A DNA stretch of 64,000 nucleotides from Chaunax sp. Z400 (lineage: Eukaryota > Chordata > Actinopteri > Lophiiformes > Chaunacidae): the NCBI GenBank assembly GCA_037577475.1, contig CM075190.1:3273501-3337500 (forward strand). The letters are read 5' to 3'. A program made the translations under genes and the position numbers. This document shows, one piece after another, positions 1 through 11,023 of the stretch (the stretch's first letter is position 1; every line of letters begins with the position of its first letter). The notes under the pieces were generated by a model. The model made no database searches, was not told the DNA's origin, and saw only the letters and a list, made by a program, of their open reading frames with translations.

Positions 1-893
1 AACACAACACCTGTCTGCGATCTAAAGTAAACACAACACCCGTCAGCGATCTAAAGTAAACACAACACCCGTCAGCGATCTAAATTAAACACAACACTCG
101 TCTGTAATCCAAAGTAAACATAACACCCGTCTGTGATCCAAAGTACTGTAAACACAACACCCGTCTGTGATCTAAAGTAAACACAACACCTGTCCGTGAT
201 CCAAAGTAAACACAACACCCGTCCGTGATCCAAAGTAAACACAACACCCGTCCGTGATCCAAAGTAAACACAACACCCGTCAGCGATCTAAAGTAAACAC
301 AAAACTCGTGAGCGATCCAAAATAAACACAACACCCATCTGTGATCTAAAGTACTGTAAACACAACACCCGTCTGTGATCTAAATTAAACACAACACCCG
401 TCAGCGATCTAAAGTAAACACAATACCCGTCTGCGATCCAAAGTAAACACAACACCCGTCTGTGATCCAAAGTAAACACAACACCCGTCTGTGATCTAAA
501 GTAAACACAACACCATCTGTGATCCAAAGTAAACACAACACCCGTCTGTGATCTAAAGTAAAGACATCACCCGTATGTGATCTAAAGTAAACACAACACC
601 CGTCTGTGATCCAAAGTAAACACAACACCCGTCAGCGATCTAAAGTAAACACAACACCCGTCTGTGATCTAAAGCAAACACAACATCCGTCTGCGATCTA
701 AAGTAAACACAACACCCGTCAGCGATCTAAAGTAAACACAACACCCGTCTGTGATCTAAATTAAACACAACACCCGTCAGCGATCTAAAGTAAACACAAC
801 ACCCGTCTGTGATCTAAATTAAACACAACACCCGTCAGCGATCTAAAGTAAACACATCACCCATCTGTGATCTAAATTAAACACAACACCCTG
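1..893. repeat. 29-nt minisatellite, cut by left window edge
   Basis: About 30 head-to-tail copies of a 29-nt unit of the form GTAAACACAACACCCGTCTG followed by TGATCTAAA. The main variants alternate CTGTGAT with CAGCGAT and AAAGTAAA with AAATTAAA, and a few units carry a short insertion (AAAGTACTGTAAA). The unit lacks stops in some frames of the minus strand, so short open frames appear there; they are repeat artefacts. The array runs off the left edge, so its full length is unknown. Confidence 0.95.
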
Positions 894-2867
894 CCTGTTT
901 GACTGACAGTTCATCCATCACTGAGACACTGTAGGTTACTGTAGCTTAGCTGGCTACATGGGGGTAGCTTTAGTGTAGCAAAGCTATATCAAATGTGGAG
1001 TTACTAGTATCATAGCTCACTACACTTTCCAACTAGCTTGCCTACCACTATCCAGTACTGAGACAAGGTTGGTGGAAAATAGTCTGCCATCCACTTAGTA
1101 AAGAGAACAAGCTAAGGCTAATGTAGCTCAGTCAAACAGATGGAGAGAATATTCGGTAAATGACTCATTGAAATATCAAGACTCACTTGAAGGAAAGCAG
1201 ATCAACATGAATCAGACCTTAAGTAGGGTCTTATCCACAGTCAGCCTCTCTAATTATCACCACAACCTTGGCAAGTACATTGTCATCTAATAAGCTGCCT
1301 ACCGTGAATTCAGACAGGGTTGCAGTGTTGTGCATGTTGCCAGTAAACCAGACTGTGTTGTCTCAGACACACTATGGCTCCACAGATGTGAAGTTTAAAG
1401 CCTGGAGATATTTAAATTATAGGCCTCATTAAACTCAGTTATTTATGTTCATCTAACCCCACACAGTAACCCAGCCAGTCAGATCACATCCCCCCCAAGT
1501 GATGCGCTGGTCAGGAAAAGTCGTCTGAATAACAGCAGCTGTGAGAGCCTGTGGAGTCGGGCTGACTGATGTCGTGCCTAAGGATGCTCCCGGATCACAA
1601 TAAAACTGTCACCAACATTTTATCGTCTGCAGTCCCTCTCAGGACATTTCCACACATCTTAAATTTCCATGAGATGACCAGCAGTTTGTACATCTCTGTA
1701 ACAGTACAGTGACTTGACTTGACTTTGATAAGTTCATGAACCCCAGGATAGATCCTTACGGTTTCCTTTCCTCTCCTGTAATTTCACCGTTCTATAAGAA
1801 CCTTCCCTTAAGTAGTTCTTGTTAGCTTTTATTTTCTTGTATGATGAACAAGCTATGATTTTAAGTCTTATTTCTGTTTTAGCTGTCTCCCATAACAGTG
1901 ATGGTGAATTTTCCAACACTTTCTCACCACATTCTGAGGCTTTGACACGCCCTATAGTGTCTATGAGTCAGCAAACAGAGCCTCTCTAGCACATGCTTAA
2001 CATGAAACAACACTTTTGTTTAGGGAAAGAAAACCTGATACCTTTAGGTTTAGGAAAAGATGGGTGACATGCGTTTCCCTTCTCACAGGACATGAGCTCC
2101 AGTCTCCTGGGGGAAAGTCGGTTATGTGACCAACCAGTCAACCTAGATCTTCACCCCTCTACTGTCTGGCTTGGTCACACAAGTTGTGTTGCACAGTTGC
2201 TCTGATCGTCTCATACTGATGTCAGTGTGTTTTCATTGGTGGTACATTACAGGCCTGGTACTTTTAACCCAGACATATTAGAGATCTTCTGCATCTGGAT
2301 GAGGCTTTAGCTTTTGAATTGTGTTCTTGTTTTTGTGCCTGTGGTTCATCTTCCCTTGCTGTCTCAACCTGTTTCCACAAAGGGAAATGACATCTTGTGA
2401 CATGATACCCAGAGTGTGGATGAACGTGATCCAGCCCATCAAAGGGGGTGCTGTGAAAATACAAGGTTACAAAATGTACAAAATGTGAATGTTTCCCCAG
2501 TGTGTGGGCCAGCACCAGTAGATGTTACCACTGATATGACAGCTCCATACAGACTGCAGCTATCCTGGGTGGGCAAGGCCAGTCATGGTTTAACAGGATA
2601 ATCTAGACGACAGACTCAGACCTTTGTTCCTCTTCAAAGGGTCTCTGAAGGGACCCCCAGACAGAACCAAGTCCCTTCACCACAGTCCATTACAGAGGCT
2701 CAAAGGCTGGATGACAGCTCCACCTCTGGAGGGATGGTAGAAGGCCAGAGGGACTCAGATGGAACTCCATGACTCTGGTTTGGAACTTCATCGACTCTGG
2801 TCTGAGATTTCATCAATGTTTATGTTGAATTTACTGCTTCATGCTTATGTCATGTTTTCACCCTGTT
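894..2867. other. Unique intergenic sequence, no gene recognised
   Basis: No tandem structure, coding similarity or RNA gene was recognised here. The longest open frames are about 60-85 codons, overlap each other on both strands and resemble no protein I know. A short TGACTTGACTTGACTTTG stretch near 1710 resembles tails seen at fish retroposon ends but is too short to assign. Confidence 0.5.
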
Positions 2868-3165
2868 TGTTGGTTGGTTGGTTTGTTAGCAGGATTAAAA
2901 CTATTAAATGGATTTCTATGAAACTCAATACATGGATGGGGCATGGGGGGGGGGGGGGTGGCGAGCTCATTACATTTTTGTGCAGATCCAGATAAAGGGG
3001 CTGATGCAAGAATTTATTTATTTATTTATTTTCAACAACAAAAAAATACCAGAGAGATTTTCATGAACCTTTGTGGTGGGGGGTCATCGCTCCGGTAAAC
3101 TAATCAGATGTGTGTAGGATTGTAACCCTAACTCTTGGCAGAGGTATCTGCTCTACAGAGCCACA
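2868..3165 (+). repeat. Interspersed fish repeat (TTTGTTAGCAGGATTA type)
   Basis: The stretch reads from a TTGGTTGGTTTGTTAGCAGG start, through a GGATTTCTATGAAACT segment and GATCCAGATAAAGGGGC, to a CTTGGCAGAGGTATCTGC end. This order matches a widespread teleost interspersed repeat that I recognise from memory but cannot name. A G-run at about 2946-2958 and an ATTT run near 3015 interrupt it. Shorter pieces of the same family lie at 22150-22225 and, inverted, at 22870-22925. Confidence 0.5.
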
Positions 3166-3299
3166 TTATAGTTGAAACGCTCAATGTGGCAACAAAAGAC
3201 AAATAAGAGTTACATAAAACCAGTTGTGAAATAAAGGGCCTTAGAAAATGAAACTTTTGGATCTAGAAATATCAGTATGTACTGTATTAAAATAATATT

Positions 3300-3465
3300 C
3301 AACATTTTTAAGTATTAAGCTATTATTATTATTACCATCATTTATTATGTATTATTAATATTATCATTAATATTTATTATTATTATTATTATTTTTATTA
3401 TTATTATCTTGTACTAATTACAAACATTATTGCATTATCATTATTATAATATACTGTATATATGT

Positions 3466-3510
<45 letters not shown>
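3300..3510. repeat. AT-rich (TTA)n stretch and (TG)n microsatellite
   Basis: An irregular TTATTA-rich block at about 3310-3440 is followed by a (TG)n run at about 3467-3508. Both are simple low-complexity DNA. The flanks, 3166-3300 and 3511-4160, hold nothing I recognise. Confidence 0.85.
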
Positions 3511-3511
<1 letters not shown>

Positions 3512-4224
3512 CCTTATAAGTAATAGTATTTGACATCCTAATTAAAGTAAAATGTGTTGAAACATAATAGTTGTAATTTTCATAATGTACTTTCTTTCTA
3601 TTTTTCTAATGTTGGTGTTTAATATTATTGATCATCTATTGTCCAAAAAGAAAATATGGGTCCTGGAAAGACAAAATGAATGTCATTAGACACACTCTCT
3701 CTGGCTCGTTTTTCCTTCCTTGCTGGTGGATGGATGCTGCACATGTGTTTTACATGTTGACATTCATACATGAACACAATCCCCCTGGTCGGCCTGGCAG
3801 ACGTAGGCCTACATGTCACCATGACACCCAGACTAATGCAGGAACACGCTGGACATAGATTAAGTAAAAATCCTACATGGGATTCATTATGCTGCTACAG
3901 TCATGATGGAGACCAGGCAGGTGTGCTGCAACAATGACTTCTTTCAAATGGAGAAGTGGGATCAGTGTGTGTGGGTGAGTGTGGGTGTATATGTGTGTTA
4001 CCAAATATCCTCAGCCACAACATGAGGTTAACCCTTAGTGAGGGAGGACAGTTTGTCTGCTGTGACTCAACAAAAGATTGGTTTAGGAATAAAGTTTGAA
4101 GTTAAGTTGAAAAGAAGAGATTACACATGCTACAGACAGTCTGGTTTCATCTGGTGGTGCCTAATGCTAGCTACTGCTTCCACACTTCACGTAGGATTAC
4201 TGATGTGTAACTGGCATCACTCAT

Positions 4225-4449
<225 letters not shown>

Positions 4450-4450
<1 letters not shown>

Positions 4451-4676
4451 CCATTAGTAGCCACATTAGTAGTTACATTAGTAGTCATATTAGTAGCCAC
4501 ATTAGTAGCCACATTAGTAGCTACATTAGTAGCCACATTAGTAGCCACATTAGTAGCTACATTAGTAGTCATATTAGTAGCTACATTAGTAGTCATATTA
4601 GTAGCCACATTAGTAGCCACATTAGTAGCCACATTAGTAGCTACATTAGTAGCCACAGTCACCCCATTAGTAATGT
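4450..4676. repeat. 12-nt minisatellite (ATTAGTAGCCAC)n
   Basis: About 18 copies of ATTAGTAGCCAC, with ATTAGTAGTCAT and ATTAGTAGCTAC variants. The unit length is a multiple of three and is stop-free in frames on both strands, which explains the overlapping 82-86 codon open frames (Val-Ala-Thr-Leu and Thr-Asn-Val-Ala repeats). It is not a gene. Confidence 0.95.
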
Positions 4677-5469
4677 CATGAGATGGTCATTATTGTCATT
4701 TCACATCTTTTTGCATTCCTGTAGTAGTCTTAAAGATACACAAAAAGCTTACCATGTTGTGTAACAATGACATTGGTGTGTTACATCATTTGGTGAGACC
4801 AGGCCATCATTAGTCATTACTTGCGTGTCTCCTTCCTCTCTCCCCCATCTCCCTCTTTCCCTCATTTCTCTCCCCATCTCTCTCTGTTCTGCATGCTGGG
4901 AGTCTACAGAGTGGTGAATTGGTAATTTTTCTCACACTTTTCTCACACTGTGTTTATTGTATGATCATTGTGTAGTTGTTGTGATTGTTGGTAATGTAGC
5001 TTGTTGTGTGTGTTCGGTGGTTGACTGGCTGGGTTTGTGATCTGTGTTTCCTCTGTGACGCCGTTCTTGTCTCTGAGACATGGAGTAAGGATGGTGTTGT
5101 GGTCCAGCACCAGGTTCTGTTGGTGGTGGGAGAGCAGGTAGGTCAACATCCTGTATCCCTCCTGCATGAATAAAGCAGTGGGAGTATTTCTGAAGGATCA
5201 GGCCTCACTCAGTTTACAGAAAGCGGATTGGATTTAAGTTATGAGTCTGTACAAGTTTCCCTGTTGGCGGTGCCTTCTGCCCAGATCACTGTGTCTGGAG
5301 TCCCTCCATTTATTCCCAACGATGTGCTGGAGAAGGAACTGAAGCACCTCAGGAAGTTTGTGAGTGAATTCTGATCAGTGACATTAAACTGACGCCTGTT
5401 TAGTCTCTGAGGAGATAGATGTTCATGTTTCTGGATTCTCCAACTCAAATGACAGTCGGGAGGGCGGCA

Positions 5470-5499
5470 GACCCTAACCCTAACCGTAACCCTAACCCA
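5470..5499. repeat. Short interstitial telomere-like repeat (CCCTAA)n
   Basis: Four near-perfect CCCTAA hexamers in a row, with one CCGTAA variant, directly precede the 30-nt minisatellite. This is the vertebrate telomere repeat in C-strand orientation. It is short enough to have arisen by chance in a repeat-rich locus or by repair-associated insertion. Confidence 0.85.
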
Positions 5500-5540
5500 G
5501 GTTGGCATAGTGCAGCTGCTAGTGCAGCAGCTGCTGGTGT

Positions 5541-6303
5541 CGGTGGCCACGTATCCCGAGGCGCTGGTGTAGGTTGCGACATCTCTGGAGGCGCTTGTGT
5601 TGGTGGCCCCGTATCCAGAGGCGCTGGTGTCGGTGGCCACATATCCAGAGGCGCTGGTGTCGGTGGCCACATATCCAGAGGCGCTGGTGTCGGTGGCCAT
5701 ATATCCAGAGGCGCTTGTGTCGGTGGCCACATATCCAGAGGCGCTGGTGTCGGTGGCCCCATATCCAGAGGCGCTTGTGTCGGTGGCCCCATATCCAGAG
5801 GCGCTTGTGTCGGTGGCCACATATCCGGAGGCGCTGGTGTCAGTGGTCCCATATCCAGAGGCGCTTGTGTCGGTGGCCCCATATCCAGAGGCGCTGGTGT
5901 CGGTGGCCACATATCTAGAGGGGTGGGTGTCGGTGGCCCCGTATCCATGCATGTTGGTGTCGGTGGCCACATATCTAGAGGGGTGGGTGTCGGTGGCCCC
6001 GTATCCATGCATGTTGGTGTCGGTGGCCCGGTATCCATGCATGTTGGTGTCGGTGGCCACATATCTAGAGGGGTGGGTGTCGGTGGCCCCGTATCCATGC
6101 ATGTTGGTGTCGGTGGCCACATATCTAGAGGGGTGGGTGTCGGTGGCCCCGTATCCATGCATGTTGGTGTCGGTGGCCACATATCTAGAGGGGTGGGTGT
6201 CGGTGGCCCCGTGTCCATGCATGTTGGTGTCGGTGGCCCGGTATCCATGCATGCTGGTGTCGGTGGCCATGTATCCAGGCATGCCAGTGTCGGTGGCCCC
6301 GTG
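5541..6303. repeat. 30-nt minisatellite within LINE ORF1 frame
   Basis: About 25 units of 30 nt. The first half uses a GGCGCTGGTGTCGGTGGCCA-type unit; from about 5910 a 60-nt higher-order unit takes over, alternating a CTAGAGGGGTGGGTGTCGGT half with an ATCCATGCATGTTGGTGTCG half. Thirty is a multiple of three and the units lack stops in several frames, so long open frames run through it on both strands. On the + strand it would encode a GAGVGGHISR decapeptide repeat. Confidence 0.95.
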
Positions 6304-6654
6304 TCTAAAGACACTTCAGTAGAGGAGGTGGAGGCTGAAACTGGTCAGGATGGGCAGGATGTGGAGTGTTATACTGTTCAGGATGTTGAGCTGCTGTCAG
6401 GCAGACTGGACAGTGAGGCAGAGGAGCAGGTGATGATGAAGACAGCTGGTTGTAATAATGTGACTGACGTGGAGTCTGATTGTGTTTCTGTAGCAGACAG
6501 TGTCTCAGAATCTCCTTCTCTGGAGGAGAAGAATTAAATGTGGTCATGAGACAGATTATTCTCCTGATGTTGGATTCACCCAGTCGGCTTCCACGCTGCA
6601 GAGGGTTGTTGGGTTAGATCTACTATAGCTGGATGCATATATCCACTGTCGCAG

Positions 6655-6789
6655 AGTGCTTGCTCATGGTGGATTGTTGGGTCTCTCCATAATGAAGAGT
6701 TGGTCTAGACCTGCTCTTTTTATAAAGTGCCTTGATATAACTTTTGTTGTGATTTGGCGCTATATAAATAAATTGAATTGAATTGAATA
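6655..6789 (+). mobile_element. L2-type LINE 3' end fragment
   Basis: The text GGATTGTTGGGTCTCTCC, CTAGACCTGCTCTTTTTA, GTGATTTGGCGCTATATAAA and a (TTGAA)n tail is the 3' untranslated end of a common teleost L2-type LINE. The same end recurs at 32285-32450. It sits between the ORF1 and ORF2 relics of the Tx1-like LINE, so it is probably a later insertion. Confidence 0.75.
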
Positions 6790-7004
6790 TATCCACAGGT
6801 AATCCACATATAGCATCTGAAGAAACGTGACTAGTCTAAGAAAAACTCTGAAGGTGTCTGATGCAAAAAAGTTATAGAAAATGAAACGTTCCAAATCACA
6901 ATGATATAATCAAACAAAACTGGGCATTTCCTCTCTGCTCTGTCTCTCTTCCCCTCAGATGCAGATTTAATAATATAATATATATTACAGGGGCAGAATA
7001 GAGC

Positions 7005-9180
7005 TTTGGTAACAGATGTCATCAGGCAGAAGAGATCAGATGTAGTTCTTCACAGGAACCACACAGTGATAGCATGAATGAAACAGAGTGGGGCTTATGG
7101 TGGGGACATTATGTCTTCAGCCATGGGACAAATGTTAATGCAGGAGTGGCTGTTGTAAATGCAACCATCATATCCAGAACAGAGGTCATGATTGGTTTTA
7201 CAGACCACCATTTAGTTTTAGTGGAGCTGGTTTTATAATCCACTGGAAAACCAAAATCATTTTGGCATTTTAATGTACAATTATTGCATGGTTTTAACTT
7301 TTGTGAAAATGTAAACTGTGTGGGGTACTGGAGATCCAGAAAAGAGTTTTTTCCTTCCCTTACTCAGTGGTGGGAGGTAGGAAAAGATCAGTTAGGGTGT
7401 TCTGCCAGCAGTAGTCGTCTTACTCCACTGCTAACACCAGGAGACCTGTGCAGCAGTTAGAAAAGGAGGTCAGAGACCTGGAGAACGTCTGCATCACAAA
7501 CTGGTCAGCAGGATCTCCTACACACTAGCCTTATTCAGATGTTTTCATTCCGGACCTGCTGCGCCTTTAGTCCACTCAGATGATTGCAATGAAGGCATAA
7601 CGGGGTGTCAGTTTGTTTCACCTCTGTAACGCCTCGGGAGGTAGTATTAGTGCTGAAACCTGCGTCTGTATAAATGAAGTGCATTCCAGAAAGGGTATGA
7701 TGTAGTAATATGTTCAAGTGTGCGACCTACCCCGGGGGATGTAACAGAACAGAAAGTCTGTTATTTGAAGAACAAGAACAGAAAATAATCTGGGGAAATA
7801 ATGAAATATATCATCTTTTATGTTTGCTGTTGTGTCGTACGTCACGCCTCTTAACATTGCGGAACGCCAACATCCACTTTGAATGCACACACTGAGGTTG
7901 CGTTGCGACCTCTTAGACTGGTCCAGTTTGAACGCACCGAAGGGGTCACAGAGGGGATTCGTTTCTGCGCTGCTACACATCGCCTGTCTGAAAGTGGCTT
8001 CCTAAAGACAGCAGCTGGACTCCTTCATGCAGGAGGAGATTTAGTCTGATCGCACTTCACTAGACTTCAGAACATGGACACACCGACCACGTTCTTCTCT
8101 AGAACGTGCTCAGAGGAAACAGCTGGATCTTCATCTCCCTGATGGACAGATTGAGATTCCGGATCTCAGATTCAGATTCCCTTTAATGGTCATTCTTATG
8201 TGGTACAAAAAAACAAAAGTGCAAAACAAAAGTGCAAAATAAAAGACATTTCAGTGCAACATTCAAAACAGGTGACCACAGATCTAGAGATGAGGCAGCA
8301 TGCTGGGGCCTTCTACAAAGACCTGTTCAGGCTAGATAGCTGTGATGTGGACTCTGCAGAGCCTCTGCAGGGATTTCCCCAGCTGAGTCCAGAGGAGTGA
8401 GACATGTTAGGCTCAGACATCTCTTTGGATGAACTGACCTCAGCCGTGTCTCAGATGACATCAGACAAGGCTCCAATAGACAGCTTACCTTCAGGCTTCT
8501 TAAACACTTCTCGAAAGACCTTCTGGTCATTTTTAGAGTGTTGACACGTCCAGTCTCCTGTAGACGTGCAGTCCATCTACCTCAGAAAGGAGATTTAGCA
8601 CTCGTTTAGAACAATTGTGTAGACTATTAAAAAATGTTGGGACTATGAGATGCTTTCCAAGGTTTTGTCGAACAGACTGAAAAGTTTTATTGAACTATTG
8701 ATTGGTGCAGATCAGTCACACTGTGTCTCAAACAAATCTGTAAATGATAGAATGTAAATGTTGTTTTTATTTCCATTGACCAGGAAAAGGTGTTTGACCA
8801 TGTACATCATGTTTTTATGTTTTCTGCATTGCAGGCTTTTGGTGTTGGAGGTGTTCCTGTCCTGGGTGAAGCTGCCGAGCTGATGGTGCTTGTTGTATGG
8901 TGAAGGTGGGGGAGAGTTGAGCTGTCCTTAGCCAGTTAGGAGAGGGATCCAGCAGGGCCCCATCTCAGGACAGCTTTACAGCATCGCCATCAAGCCTCCT
9001 CTGTTGTTGTTTCAGCATTTGCTGACGACGTCACTGTGTATCACAAACTATTGGTCATGATCACATCTGACATGCATAATCCTCTTCTACTCACCCTGGT
9101 TCAAAGATTTCTGTACTTTCTGAACAAAGTGGGTTTAATCATGGAATCATTCCTTTGGTACAAGAGCAAAGACCAACAAT
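7005..9180 (+). pseudogene. Tx1/L1-like LINE ORF2 relic (endonuclease and RT)
   Basis: Scattered reading-frame pieces match the ORF2 of teleost Tx1-clade LINEs. At 7040-7240 an endonuclease piece reads like RSDVVLHRNH, then AGVAVV and TDHHLVLVEL. At 7250-7500 follow PKSFWHF, a LTQWWEVGKDQ segment and a QLEKEVRDLE helix. At 8270-8400 comes DLEMRQHAGAFYKDLF and LPQLSPEE-like text. At 8420-8620 come DELTSAVSQMTSDKAP and SCRRAVHLPQKGDLAL-like text. At 8760-9000 come an ISIDQEKVFDHV-like segment and a GIQQGPISGQLYSIAI-like segment. The RT catalytic motif is visible as AFADDVTVY near 9019-9045. Many stops and frameshifts make it non-functional. Two other repeats interrupt it. It lies downstream of, and in the same orientation as, the ORF1 relic. 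Confidence 0.75.
7533..8000 (+). repeat. Dispersed ~470-bp repeat, copy 1
   Basis: Diverged copy of the segment at 52787-53274. Shared landmarks are TTCAGA...TGTTTTCATTC, CAATGAAGG, TGTCAGTTTGTT, GTGCGACCTACCCCGGGGG, GAAATATATCA, CGTACGTCACG, GGTCCAGTTTGAACGCACCG and CGCCTGTCT. No terminal inverted repeat or coding capacity was seen. It interrupts the Tx1-like LINE ORF2 relic, so it probably inserted after that LINE. Confidence 0.75.
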
Positions 9181-10183
9181 GACAACAGAAACAAAGTGCT
9201 GTTGCTAAGACAGTTTTTCTTGGAATAATGTCATAATAAAGCTGTGATAATGACAAAATACAAGATAACTAGATCCCTAAAATATATAAATATTGGCACA
9301 CCAAAACACATTTTGTTGTTTTGATATCATTAAATGACTATAAAAAAGTTGTGGTCTTGAGGTACGAAGGATTCTTGGCAGCCATGTTGACTGGGCTTCC
9401 ATAGATACCGTCAGAAAGTCCTAAGAGTCAAACCCAGTCATAAATTATGACAGACAAGGCAGACCACACAAATGAAGATGTGATGAGAGCAGCTACCTGT
9501 GGAGAGAAGGCCACTGAGGAAGGATAAAGATTTTAGAGGTGTGGATGTTAGGTTGTTGTTGCTCTGGGGGTGGGGTTCTGTATGCTTTGACCTCCTGCTC
9601 CACAACATCTTTATTTCATGGCTGACAAAGTGAATACCAACGCGGCGTTAGGAATTCTGCCTCCATGTTTGATTTATGGTCCTCAGCTGCTGTCAGCCAC
9701 CAGCTGGCTTTTGGATGGGCCTCAGAAGGAAGCACACACATACACACACAGTGAGTGTGTTTTTTTGACTCCAGCCTGACTTAGAAGAAACACACTAACA
9801 GCATTACACAGGATTAATAGCAGGATATGATCAATGCTGAGTTTTAAGACACATACTATAACTATACCATATGCTATACCATAATACTCTGATTTATTTA
9901 TTTCCTCACTTTTGAACTATTTTAATCATCTATTTATAGTAAGTATAGTAAGTATGAATCAAATATCAATTAGACTCCAAATGATGCTAAATGTAGCAGC
10001 TACAGTAGTGTGATGGATGTTTACAGTTCAGGACCAAAATGCACACACACAGGCAGACAAAAGGTAAAGGTAAAACAAACTTCCTAGCATCTGTACAGAC
10101 GCAGGCATGAAGAATGACAAACGTAGCTTAATGTCCATGAAAATAATATGGTCCAACAAAGAACAAGAGCCAGAACAGGAGAG
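9181..10183. other. Unique intergenic sequence; possible conserved element 9600-9725
   Basis: No gene, RNA or repeat was recognised. The stretch at about 9600-9725 (TTTATTTCATGGCTGACAAA through CAGCTGCTGTCAGCCACC) has balanced composition and dense homeobox- and E-box-like words. That is the look of vertebrate conserved non-coding DNA, but conservation cannot be tested here. Confidence 0.3.
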
Positions 10184-11023
10184 CCACAGGTAATACACAG
10201 ATAATACACAGGTAATAAACAGGTAATACACAGGTAATAAACAGGTAATACACAGGTAATAAACAGGTAATACACAGGTAATCTACTAGTAATAAACAGG
10301 TAATACACAGGTAATCCACAGGTAATCCACAGATAATCCACAGGTAATCCACAGGTAATCTACAGGTAATAAACAGGTAATACACAGATAATCCACAGGT
10401 AATACACAGATAATCCACAGCTAATAAACAGGTAATACACAGGTAATCTACAGGTAATCCACAGATAATCCACAGGTAATACACAGGTAATCTACAGGTA
10501 ATAAACAGGTAATACACAGGTAATACACAGGTAATACACAGCTAATAAACAGGTAATACACAGATAATCCACAGGTAATACACAGATAATCCACAGCTAA
10601 TAAACAGGTAATACACAGGTAATCTACAGGTAATCCACAGATAATCCACAGGTAATACACAGGTAATACACAGGTAATCTACAGGTAATAAACAGGTAAT
10701 ACACAGATAATCCACAGGTAATACACAGATAATCCACAGGTAATAAACAGGTAATCCACAGATAATCCACAGGTAATAAACAGGTAATACACAGGTAATC
10801 TACTGGTAATAAACAGGTAATACACTGATAATCCACAGGTAATAAACAGGTAATACACAGGTAATCTACAAGTAAACCACAGATAATCCACAGGTAATAA
10901 ACAGGTAATACACAGGTAATCTACAGGTAATAAACAGGTAATACACAGGTAATCTACAGGAAATCCACAGAGAATACACAGGTAATACACAGATAATCCA
11001 CAGGTAATCCACAGGTAATAAAG
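10184..11023. repeat. 11-nt minisatellite (CAGGTAATACA)n, left part
   Basis: About 75 copies of an 11-nt unit CAGGTAATACA, with CAGATAATCCA, CAGGTAATAAA and CAGGTAATCTA variants. Three units make 33 nt and restore frame, so the minus strand shows stop-poor frames reading YYLCITCVLPV-like text; these are not genes. The array continues at 13032 after a LINE insertion. Confidence 0.95.

Larger units (their letters stand above)
5035..6540 (+). pseudogene. Tx1/L1-like LINE ORF1 relic
   Basis: Translated pieces match the ORF1 (Gag-like) protein of teleost Tx1-clade LINEs. A segment near 5085-5200 reads like a VVVFLK-type start. From about 5250 the text includes SVQVSLLAVPSAQITVSG, then VPPFIPNDVLEKELKHLRKF at 5284-5360, and a last block, MFMFLDSPTQMT, at 5419-5455. 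A stop after the HLRKFVSEF segment and frame changes break the chain, so it is a pseudogene. The expected RVKH and CCHC zinc-knuckle region is missing. In its place an unusual tail follows: CCCTAA copies, a 30-nt minisatellite, then an acidic 78-codon C-terminus ending at 6537. The open frame 5419-6537 is 372 codons long. ORF2 relics of the same clade follow at 7005-9180, so this is probably one element. The family assignment rests on remembered motifs. Confidence 0.7.

Noticed and set aside
5239..6314. Minus-strand open frames of 347 and 289 codons (repeated ATDTSASGYG or PPTPTCMDTG units)
   Set aside because: They exist only because the 30-nt unit is a multiple of three and lacks stops. No unique coding sequence, no start context, and the other strand is open too.
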